Shown here one piece after another: positions 1 to 5,455 of a DNA stretch of 5,455 bases. This stretch comes from a bacterium (GTDB taxonomy: Bacteria > Patescibacteriota > Minisyncoccia > Minisyncoccales > DG-74-3): positions 1 through 5,455 of the forward strand of contig JAGHBK010000071.1 in NCBI GenBank assembly GCA_021161025.1. Reading direction: 5' to 3'. Numbering within the stretch: position 1 is the stretch's first letter; each line of letters opens with the position of its first letter. The translations under genes and the position numbers were made by a program. The notes beneath the pieces were generated by a model that was not told the DNA's origin, made no database searches, and worked only from the letters and a program-made list of their open reading frames with translations.

Positions 1-9
1 GATTATAAA

Positions 10-1323
10 TTGCCAGAAATTAAAATAAAAAAGTTCAAATTTCCAAAAATTAAATTTCCCAATTTTTTGAAAAATAAGTTTTTACTCTTTTTAATTTTTT
101 CTATTTTTTTATCTTCTCTTTTTGGGTTTTTGGCTGGAACCATTGCTGGGGGTTATTTTTACTATGAAGTTAAGAGTTATCTTTCAAGATTAAATATTGA
201 ACTACCAGAAAAGATTGTTGAAAGAGAAAAAATCATTGAGAAAGAATACGTTCCTCAAACAAGCCAAGAGCAAGCTATAATAAAAGTTGTAAAAGAAACC
301 TCCCCTTCTGTGGTAGGAATTGTGGTGACTCAATATTTACCTCTCCTTGAACCTTATTATTATGAACCATTTAAAGAATTTGAGGAGTTTTTTGGAGAAC
401 CCCTTTTTGAGTTTAAAATTCCTCAATATAGACAGAAAGGGGTTGAGAAAAAAGAAAGCTTAATAGGTACAGGCTTTATTGTTTCTGAAGATGGAATGAT
501 TTTGACTAATAGACATGTAGTAGCAGACGAAACAGCGGAGTATACCGTTTTAATGACAGATGGTAGAAAGTTTCCGGCTAAAATATTAGCTAAAGACAAA
601 ATACGAGACATTGCTATTTTAAAAATTGAAAATTCAGAAGCGCTTCCAGTAGCCAAACTTGGTGATTCAAAGAATTTACAAATTGGACAAACTGTTATTG
701 CTATTGGTAATGCCTTAGGAGAATTTCAAAATACAGTTTCTGTAGGGGTGATTTCTGGTTTAGGTAGAACAATTACAGCTTCAGGTGGAGGAATTATTGA
801 GACACTAGAAGATGTTATCCAAACAGATGCTGCAATTAACCGAGGAAATTCAGGAGGTCCACTTTTAAATCTAAAAGGAGAGGTTGTTGGTATTAATACT
901 GCTATGTCTTTGGAAGGAGAAAATATTGGTTTTGCCATTCCTATCAACCAAGCCAAAAAAGACATCACTCAAGTTAAAACTTTAGGTAAAATCGTCTATC
1001 CTTATTTGGGAGTTTATTATTGCCTAATTACAGACCAGGTACAGGAAAAGTATAATCTCCCTGTAAATTATGGAGCTTGGATTGGTAGAGATAAATATTG
1101 TAACCCCTATGATAAAGCAGTCATACCTGGCACTGCTGCTGAAAAAGCCGGTCTCCAAAGAAATGACATTATTTTAGAATTTAATGGAGAAAAGATTACC
1201 CCAGAGAACTCTTTAGCTAAAATTATTATGGATTATAATCCAGGAGATAGGGTGGTTTTAAAAGTATTAAGGGGAGAGGAAGAGAAAATTTTCCAAGCTA
1301 CTTTAGGAGAAATGTCTCCTTAA
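10..1323 (+). CDS. htrA: Membrane-anchored HtrA/DegP-family serine protease with one PDZ domain
   Basis: This is an S1C-family serine endoprotease that degrades or handles misfolded proteins outside the cytoplasmic membrane. Residues 1-23 are a Lys-rich cytoplasmic tail, about 24-50 a transmembrane anchor, and 55-85 a charged linker. The trypsin-like domain runs from about 90 to 320 and a PDZ domain from about 328 to 435. The triad is intact: His169 in TNRHVV, Asp200 in RDIAILK and Ser281 in GNSGGPLL. A long aromatic and acidic loop (about 110-148) sits where HtrA proteins have their LA loop. The PDZ domain has the usual PYLGV entry and GTAAEKAGL motif, but carries an insertion with Cys338 and Cys364. 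The first in-window start is TTG at 10; the frame is open to the left edge (Asp-Tyr-Lys precede it), so the real start may lie just outside. The length of about 437 residues suits a one-PDZ HtrA. It is followed after 41 bp by the Clp ATPase gene. The family call is very secure; the exact start is not. Confidence 0.95.
   Translation: MPEIKIKKFKFPKIKFPNFLKNKFLLFLIFSIFLSSLFGFLAGTIAGGYFYYEVKSYLSRLNIELPEKIVEREKIIEKEYVPQTSQEQAIIKVVKETSPSVVGIVVTQYLPLLEPYYYEPFKEFEEFFGEPLFEFKIPQYRQKGVEKKESLIGTGFIVSEDGMILTNRHVVADETAEYTVLMTDGRKFPAKILAKDKIRDIAILKIENSEALPVAKLGDSKNLQIGQTVIAIGNALGEFQNTVSVGVISGLGRTITASGGGIIETLEDVIQTDAAINRGNSGGPLLNLKGEVVGINTAMSLEGENIGFAIPINQAKKDITQVKTLGKIVYPYLGVYYCLITDQVQEKYNLPVNYGAWIGRDKYCNPYDKAVIPGTAAEKAGLQRNDIILEFNGEKITPENSLAKIIMDYNPGDRVVLKVLRGEEEKIFQATLGEMSP
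1305..1320 (+). other. Small hairpin at the 3' end of the HtrA gene
   Basis: AGGAGA-AATG-TCTCCT forms a perfect 6-bp stem with a 4-nt loop and ends immediately before the TAA stop. A T run (GATTTTT) follows only about 11 nt later, so it is a poor fit to an intrinsic terminator. It might partly attenuate transcription or stabilise the upstream mRNA segment, separating expression of the protease from the Clp gene. It could also be a chance result of codon choice. Confidence 0.3.
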
Positions 1324-1364
1324 ATCCCTTGATTTTTCTCAAAAATATTGCAAAATATTAATAT

Positions 1365-4061
1365 ATGATGGGAGCTAATTTTACCCATAAAGCTCAAGAA
1401 GCAATTTTGAAAGCCCAATCAATTGCTCAAAAAAGAGGACAACAACAAATTGATGCTCTTCATTTACTCTATGCTCTGTTATCCCAAGAGGATAGCATTG
1501 TTTTGAATTTACTTTCTAATTTGGGAATTGATATTGAAGATTTAAAGAAAAAAACTGAAGCCTCTTTAGGAGAAATTTCAGTAATTGTCACTCCTCAAGC
1601 TTTTGGTAAGTTTTATTTAACACAAGACTTAGCAGAAGTTTTAGAAAGAGCTCGTCAAGAATCTTTAAAAATGGGAGATGAATACATTTCCATAGAACAC
1701 CTCTTTTTAGCATTATTAGACACTGATACCAAAGCAAGAGAAATTTTAGAAAAAGCTACTTTCTTAAAACCAGAAGGTGATTTATTAGAGACGGGAGCCT
1801 TAACCTATGAGACCGCCTTGGAACAATTAAAGAAAATTAGAGGAGAGGAAAAAATTACTGATCCTTTTCCAGAATCTAAATATCAGGTTATTAAAAAATA
1901 CACTCGCAATTTAACTGCCTTAGCTAGAAAAGGAAAATTAGATCCAGTTATTGGGAGAGAAAAAGAGATTAGAAGGGTAATGCAAGTTATTTCTCGAAGA
2001 ACAAAGAACAACCCTGTTTTAATTGGGGAGGCAGGTGTAGGGAAAACAGCTATTGTTGAAGGTTTAGCCCAAAGAATTGTTCAGGGTAAAGTTCCTGAAA
2101 GCTTAAAAGATAGAGAAATCATTGCTTTAGATTTGGGAGCTTTGATAGCTGGTACAAAATATAGGGGAGAGTTCGAGAATAGAATGAAAGCTCTTTTAAA
2201 AGAACTCAAAAGGGCAGAGGGTCAATATCTTTTGTTTATTGATGAATTACACACTTTAGTTGGAGCAGGAGCAGCAGAAGGTGCTATTGATGCTTCAAAC
2301 CTTTTAAAGCCCGCCCTAGCTCGAGGAGAATTAAGGGCAATTGGTGCTACCACCTTAAAAGAATATCAAAAATACATTGAAAAAGATCCAGCTCTAGAGC
2401 GACGCTTTCAACCAATTTATGTTGAGGAACCTTCAATCGAAGATACCATTGCTATCTTAAGAGGTGTAAAAGAGAAATATGAGCTTCATCACGGAGTAAA
2501 AATTAAAGATTCAGCCTTGGTAGCTTGTGCAAAATTAGCAGCTCGCTATATTACAGATAGATTTTTACCAGATAAGGCAATAGATTTAATGGATGAAGCA
2601 ATGAGTTCTTTAAGGTTAGAAATTGAATCAGAACCTGCAATCTTAGAAAGCTTATATAACGAAATTAGGAAATTAGAAATTGAAGCAGAAGCAATTAAAA
2701 AAGATAAAAAATCAAGTAGAAGAAAAAAAGCAGTTTCTCGACAATTGGCTGACTTAAAAGAAAAAGCTAAAGCATTTGAGTCAAAATGGAAAGCAGAAAA
2801 AGATACAATTACAAAGATTAAAAAATTAAAAGAAGATATAGATAAAATTCGCTTAGAAATAGAAAGAGGCATTACCAGAGCAGATTTACAAAAAGTGGCT
2901 GAGTTAAAATATGGTCAACTTCCCAAACTTTTAAAAGAGTTAAGAAAAAACGAGAGAAAATTAGCCCGCCTTCAAAAAACTAGACCACTCTTAAAATTAG
3001 AGGTAGAACCTGAGGATATTGCTAAAATTGTTTCTCAATGGACAGGAATTCCTGTAACTAGGCTTTTAGAGGAAGAAGCTAAAAAATTAGAGAAGATGGA
3101 GGAAATTCTCTCAAAGAGAGTTATCGGTCAAGAAGAAGCGATTAAAGCTGTAGCTAATGCTATTCGACGCTCCCGAGCAGGAATTTCAGAAGAGAATAAG
3201 CCTTTAGGCTCTTTCCTCTTTTTAGGACCCACTGGAGTAGGTAAAACAGAAACTGCTAGAGCCTTAGCTGAGTTTTTGTTTAATGACGAAAATGCTTTAG
3301 TTAGGCTTGATATGTCAGAATATATGGAGCGTCACACAGTTTCTAAGATGATAGGTTCTCCTCCAGGCTATGTTGGATATGAAGAGGGTGGGCAACTTAC
3401 CGAAAAGATCCGTAGAAGACCCTATAGTGTTGTATTATTAGATGAGATTGAAAAAGCCCATCCCGAAGTTTTTAATATCTTACTTCAGATTTTAGAAGAT
3501 GGCAGGTTGACTGATGCTAAAGGAAGAGTGGCTTCCTTTAAAAATTGTATTTTAATTATGACTTCCAACGTTGGTTCAGAATATATTTCCAAAATGGGAA
3601 CCCTTGGATTTATGGGAGAGAAAGAGGAAAGAGAAAAAGTAAATCTAAAAGAAAAAGTAATGGAAGCTCTAAAAGAAAAGTTTAGACCAGAATTCTTAAA
3701 CAGAATTGATGAAGTGATTATTTTTAATTATCTTGGCAAAAAAGAAATTAAGAAAATTGTGGAGTTAGAATTAAAGAAAGTGGCAGATCGTCTTGAGCAA
3801 AAGAAAATAAAAGTTCGCTTTACTCCCAAAGCAAAAGAACTCTTGGCAGAAAAAGGTTTTGATTCTAACTTAGGGGCTAGACCTTTAAAGAGGGTTATTC
3901 AAAGGTTGGTTTTAGATCCTTTAGCCCTAAAAATTGTTGCTGGAGAAATTGAAAGCGGAGAGAGGATTCTCGTTGATGTCCAAGCTGGCAAAATCCACTT
4001 TCTAACCTCAAAGGAAATAGCTAAAATCGAAAAGAAAAAGCAAAAGGTTCGAGTAAAATAA
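1365..4061 (+). CDS. clpB: ClpB-type AAA+ disaggregase (Hsp100) with a ClpC-like LGF loop
   Basis: This is a cytoplasmic hexameric ATPase that threads aggregated proteins through its pore, normally with DnaK. Residues 4-150 hold the two Clp N-terminal repeats. AAA-1 (about 185-410) has Walker A GEAGVGKT 221-228, Walker B FIDE 291-294, pore Tyr266 and arginines 346/347 in ERRF. A long coiled-coil middle domain (about 412-545) includes [15 protein letters not shown], matching the ClpB motif. AAA-2 has Walker A GPTGVGKT 621-628, Walker B LLDE 691-694, pore GYVG near Tyr669, sensor-1 Asn735, arginine finger in [10 protein letters not shown] and sensor-2 GARPLKR 837-843. All ATPase residues look intact. 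At 898 residues it is slightly longer than typical ClpB and ends in a Lys-rich tail. The odd feature is LGF at 747-749, where ClpA/ClpC carry the ClpP-docking loop, so a protease partner is possible. ATG 1365 and ATG 1368 are both possible starts; neither has a Shine-Dalgarno sequence, and no CIRCE element is visible upstream. Confidence 0.95.
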   Translation: MMGANFTHKAQEAILKAQSIAQKRGQQQIDALHLLYALLSQEDSIVLNLLSNLGIDIEDLKKKTEASLGEISVIVTPQAFGKFYLTQDLAEVLERARQESLKMGDEYISIEHLFLALLDTDTKAREILEKATFLKPEGDLLETGALTYETALEQLKKIRGEEKITDPFPESKYQVIKKYTRNLTALARKGKLDPVIGREKEIRRVMQVISRRTKNNPVLIGEAGVGKTAIVEGLAQRIVQGKVPESLKDREIIALDLGALIAGTKYRGEFENRMKALLKELKRAEGQYLLFIDELHTLVGAGAAEGAIDASNLLKPALARGELRAIGATTLKEYQKYIEKDPALERRFQPIYVEEPSIEDTIAILRGVKEKYELHHGVKIKDSALVACAKLAARYITDRFLPDKAIDLMDEAMSSLRLEIESEPAILESLYNEIRKLEIEAEAIKKDKKSSRRKKAVSRQLADLKEKAKAFESKWKAEKDTITKIKKLKEDIDKIRLEIERGITRADLQKVAELKYGQLPKLLKELRKNERKLARLQKTRPLLKLEVEPEDIAKIVSQWTGIPVTRLLEEEAKKLEKMEEILSKRVIGQEEAIKAVANAIRRSRAGISEENKPLGSFLFLGPTGVGKTETARALAEFLFNDENALVRLDMSEYMERHTVSKMIGSPPGYVGYEEGGQLTEKIRRRPYSVVLLDEIEKAHPEVFNILLQILEDGRLTDAKGRVASFKNCILIMTSNVGSEYISKMGTLGFMGEKEEREKVNLKEKVMEALKEKFRPEFLNRIDEVIIFNYLGKKEIKKIVELELKKVADRLEQKKIKVRFTPKAKELLAEKGFDSNLGARPLKRVIQRLVLDPLALKIVAGEIESGERILVDVQAGKIHFLTSKEIAKIEKKKQKVRVK

Positions 4062-4070
4062 TTTTAAAAC

Positions 4071-4790
4071 ATGAAAAAGACCATTTTGAAGATTTTAGCT
4101 TTTTTTATTATCGGAATGATAGGAGGTATTTTCGCTGAAGAAATCTTTTGGCCATATTTTGTTGAAAGGCCGTTTTTTTATAAATACAGGTTAGAGCAAA
4201 CTCCAATTTATGTTACAGAGAGAAAAGAGATTACAATTACAGAAAATGTTGCCTTAAAAGAGGCAATAGAAAAAGTTAAAAGTACTGTAATTGGAGTGAG
4301 AACAGAAACTAAAAAAGGAGAAACTTTGGAAGGTTCTGGTTTTGTTTTAACTTCAGATGGCTTAATGGTTACTTTAGCAGATTTAGTTCCCCGAGGATCT
4401 AATTTTTCTTTCTTTGTTGACGGAGAAAAAGTGCATTTTCAGATCTTAAAAAGAGACTTAGAAGAAAATTTAGCCCTAGTGAAAATTAAAAAAGAGAATT
4501 TACCTACAAAAAGCTTTGCTGATTTAGAAAGATTAAGATTAGGAGAGCGGGTGTTTTTAGTAGGGGTGGTTTTTGATACAGAGGGAATACCCAAGAAGGT
4601 GGTAAATGAAGGAATAGTTAAGTCTTTTGATAAAAATTTAATTGAAACAAACATTTTTGAAAACAAAAACCTTCAAGGCAGTGTCTTATTCGATATCGAA
4701 GGAAATATATTAGGAATAAATCAAGTTCAAAAAACAGGACAGGTTACTACTATTCCAATTACTCAGATTAAACAATTTGCTGGGTTTTAA
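4071..4790 (+). CDS. Inactive HtrA-like (trypsin-fold) membrane-anchored pseudoprotease
   Basis: A 239-residue protein with an N-terminal transmembrane anchor (about 5-24), a linker (25-60) and a degenerate trypsin-fold domain (about 60-235); there is no PDZ domain. It aligns with the HtrA protein upstream of the Clp gene, even in the pre-domain segment (ALKEAIEKVKSTVIGV here, EQAIIKVVKETSPSVVGI there), so the two are probably paralogues. Every catalytic position is replaced: TNRHVV becomes TLADLV (His to Asp104), RDIAILK becomes ENLALVK (Asp to Asn133) and GNSGGPLL becomes NLQGSVLF (Ser to Gln202). The structural motifs GSGFVLTSDG and EGNILGIN persist, so the fold seems kept while proteolysis is lost. 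The frame is uninterrupted, which argues against a pseudogene. It begins 9 bp after the Clp stop codon, implying co-transcription, and has no Shine-Dalgarno sequence. A role as an adaptor, scaffold or decoy regulating the active HtrA is inference. The fold call is secure; the function is unknown. Confidence 0.88.
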   Translation: MKKTILKILAFFIIGMIGGIFAEEIFWPYFVERPFFYKYRLEQTPIYVTERKEITITENVALKEAIEKVKSTVIGVRTETKKGETLEGSGFVLTSDGLMVTLADLVPRGSNFSFFVDGEKVHFQILKRDLEENLALVKIKKENLPTKSFADLERLRLGERVFLVGVVFDTEGIPKKVVNEGIVKSFDKNLIETNIFENKNLQGSVLFDIEGNILGINQVQKTGQVTTIPITQIKQFAGF

Positions 4791-4796
4791 CCTCTT

Positions 4797-4834
4797 CAAA
4801 ATTTCTACGATCGTAGAATTTTTGCATTAATAAA
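4797..4834. repeat. Left copy of 38-bp direct repeat with palindromic, Cas12a-handle-like core
   Basis: The 38 bases are identical to 5394-5431. The first 28 (4797-4824) form a near-perfect palindrome centred at 4810/4811: the 16-bp core TTCTACGATCGTAGAA is perfect, one T/T mismatch follows on each side, then CAAAA pairs with TTTTG. The last 10 bases (CATTAATAAA) are not part of it. Similarity to the other copy continues with one gap through TTTTCC to 4842. It starts 6 bp after the stop of the pseudoprotease gene and ends inside the bidirectional terminator, just beyond the 3' end of the Cas2-like gene. Read on the + strand it contains AATTTCTAC-GATC-GTAGA at 4800-4817. A transcript could fold into a 6-bp stem with a GATC loop followed by a T run, so it might also help terminate the upstream operon. 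Confidence 0.93.
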
Positions 4835-4863
4835 AATTTTCCTTATAGGCGGAAAATTTTTTT
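4832..4863. terminator. Bidirectional intrinsic terminator between convergent genes
   Basis: A perfect 11-bp stem, AAAAATTTTCC (4832-4842) with GGAAAATTTTT (4851-4861), encloses the 8-nt loop TTATAGGC. The right arm runs into a T stretch on the + strand, and the mirror-image T run serves the - strand. It therefore suits both the + strand operon ending at 4790 and the - strand Cas2-like gene. The TAA stop of the latter lies in the loop, and its last codons form one stem arm. The stem has only two G-C pairs, so strength is uncertain. The left arm coincides with the tail of the left 38-bp repeat. Confidence 0.7.
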
Positions 4864-5379
4864 AAGATGCAGTTCGTTGTCAATCGACTCTAAGACACAA
4901 AACCTGACAAATTTTCTGAGTTTGAAAAATTCGATTACAAAATTTATTTCGTCCTCACACTCATATGGAAAAATAAACACACTTTTTTGAAGTTCGAAAA
5001 AACCTAATTTTTTTAATTTTTCTCTTAATGCATCTCTACCCCACCTTAATCTTTCGGGAATATCAAAAACTACCATTCTCCATTTTCCATCCCATTTCCT
5101 TTTCTCAATTTTCATTTTTTCAAAATGATAGGTTAGAGCTTTCATTTTTCCTTTATCTGTGAGAAAAAAGGTATAACTTCCGTCAGGATTTCTTTGTTTC
5201 TTTACTAATTTAGACCGATAAAGATTATTAATTTCTTTTTTTAATTCTTCTTCATCAATCTTTTTAAACTCCCGAGAAAGATTTTTCAGAATCCTTTTTT
5301 GACGATAAGGAGAATAGGTAAGACTAAAAGAAGCTCCCGCTAAAAATAAAAGTAAAATTTTCTTTCTTGTTGGAGACAT
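4843..5379 (-). CDS. PaaX-like protein: winged helix plus Cas2-like domain
   Basis: A 178-residue protein. Residues 1-82 resemble a winged helix: RKKILLLFLAG opens helix 1, the EELKKEINNLYRSKLV segment looks like the following helices, and DGSYTFFLTDKGK gives the wing. Residues 98-170 form a Cas2-like ferredoxin domain: WRMVVFDIP with Asp106 at the end of strand 1, an Arg-rich helix RLRWGRDALREKLKKLGF, then QKSVFIFP (131-138), the Cas2 QxSVF pattern. PaaX-family repressors share this arrangement and bind palindromic DNA; such proteins are often annotated as Cas2. I chose ATG 5379 over an in-frame ATG at 5424 because the longer version would translate the repeat and the -10 box. The gene converges on the + strand operon, lies between two 38-bp palindromic repeats and ends within a terminator hairpin. 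A DNA-binding role is likely. Nuclease activity is uncertain, and a spacer-acquisition role is unsupported because no cas1 is visible. Confidence 0.85.
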   Translation of the reverse strand: MSPTRKKILLLFLAGASFSLTYSPYRQKRILKNLSREFKKIDEEELKKEINNLYRSKLVKKQRNPDGSYTFFLTDKGKMKALTYHFEKMKIEKRKWDGKWRMVVFDIPERLRWGRDALREKLKKLGFFELQKSVFIFPYECEDEINFVIEFFKLRKFVRFCVLESIDNELHLKKIFRL

Positions 5380-5386
5380 ATAATTT

Positions 5387-5415
5387 ATTATAACAAAATT
5401 TCTACGATCGTAGAA
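5387..5415 (-). promoter_or_regulatory. Extended -10 promoter of the Cas2-like gene, likely leaderless, overlapping the palindrome
   Basis: On the - strand, TGT-TATAAT (5395-5387) is a consensus extended -10 element. A weak -35-like TTCTAC (5415-5410) lies 17 bp upstream. Only 7 bases separate TATAAT from ATG 5379, so transcription should begin at or next to the start codon, giving a leaderless mRNA. The -35 hexamer and most of the spacer lie inside the 28-bp palindrome of the right repeat, so a protein bound to the palindrome would block RNA polymerase. This favours negative autoregulation. Confidence 0.72.
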
Positions 5416-5431
5416 TTTTTGCATTAATAAA
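5394..5431. repeat. Right copy of 38-bp direct repeat with palindromic, Cas12a-handle-like core
   Basis: Identical over 38 bp and in the same orientation as 4797-4834. The palindrome spans 5394-5421 with its perfect 16-bp core at 5400-5415; AATTTCTAC-GATC-GTAGA lies at 5397-5414. This copy covers the -35 region of the Cas2-like gene. Similarity to the left copy continues with one gap to TTTTCC at 5438, then ends. Only 24 bp of sequence follow the exact repeat before the window edge, too little to see whether another repeat comes next. Confidence 0.93.
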
Positions 5432-5455
5432 CTTTTCCACAGCTTTAGTATTGAC

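Larger units (their letters stand above)
4797..5431. other. Repeat-flanked Cas2-like gene unit (possible cassette or mobile unit)
   Basis: Two identical 38-bp direct repeats enclose exactly one gene with its own promoter and terminator, giving a self-contained unit with a 597-bp period. No transposase, recombinase, cas1 or cas12 lies inside. The layout could reflect insertion or duplication through the repeats, an operator pair around an autoregulated gene, or one unit of a longer repeat-bearing locus continuing beyond the right edge. The grouping is directly visible; that it acts as one unit is inference. Confidence 0.55.

Noticed and set aside
1324..1364. Separate promoter or CIRCE heat-shock operator before the Clp gene
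   Set aside because: TTGATT at 1329 lacks a well-spaced -10, TATGAT at 1364 overlaps the start codon, and no CIRCE inverted repeat is present. Short AT-rich dyads here look like composition effects.
2546..2872. Open frame on the - strand within the Clp middle domain
   Set aside because: It is antisense to well-conserved coiled-coil coding sequence, and its low-complexity Ser/Phe/Ile composition is typical of a shadow frame.
4783..4792. Short dyad GGTTTTAACC around the pseudoprotease stop codon
   Set aside because: The arms are only 4 bp and there is no following T run; it is expected by chance.
5380..5424. In-frame 15-residue N-terminal extension of the Cas2-like protein from ATG 5424
   Set aside because: It translates the palindromic repeat and contains the extended -10 promoter, so it should not be in the mRNA.
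4797..5431. Ordinary CRISPR array
   Set aside because: Only two repeats are seen, separated by a whole gene rather than spacer-sized sequence, and bases after the handle are shared between copies.
5433..5441. DnaA-box-like TTTTCCACA
   Set aside because: It fits the relaxed consensus, but it is a single copy with no cluster or dnaA/dnaN context, and part of it is shared repeat-flank sequence.

Overview
This window is AT-rich and gene-dense. It looks like a bacterial chromosome fragment, most likely from a Candidate Phyla Radiation (Patescibacteria) or similar small-genome lineage. That placement is an inference from the Lys/Ile/Phe-rich proteins, the absence of Shine-Dalgarno sequences at the visible starts, and the PaaX/Cas2-like winged-helix protein type on the right, which I associate with such genomes. 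No taxonomic marker is present.

Left part (1-4790): three genes on the + strand, closely spaced and probably one operon. The first is a membrane-anchored HtrA/DegP-type serine protease with an intact His-Asp-Ser triad and one PDZ domain. The second is a full-length ClpB-type AAA+ disaggregase that also carries a ClpC-like LGF tripeptide where ClpP-binding loops sit. The third, 9 bp downstream, is a short membrane-anchored trypsin-fold protein that looks like a paralogue of the first gene. All three of its catalytic positions are substituted and the PDZ domain is absent. Together they suggest a protein quality-control cluster: a disaggregase in the cytoplasm and an active plus an inactive HtrA at the outer face of the membrane.

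Right part (4791-5455): a single - strand gene encodes a protein with an N-terminal winged helix and a C-terminal Cas2-like ferredoxin domain (PaaX type). It is bracketed by two exact 38-bp direct repeats, 597 bp apart. Each repeat holds a near-perfect 28-bp palindrome whose core reads AATTTCTAC-GATC-GTAGA, the signature of the Cas12a crRNA handle. The right copy overlaps the gene's own promoter, which has an extended -10 and probably gives a leaderless mRNA. The left copy abuts a bidirectional terminator whose hairpin contains the gene's stop codon. No cas1, cas12 or spacer array is visible, although the window ends only 24 bp after the right repeat. This repeat-Cas2-like-repeat unit is the most unusual thing here. 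It could be an autoregulated mobile or recombination cassette, a relic or precursor of a CRISPR-like locus, or a simple repressor with duplicated operators.
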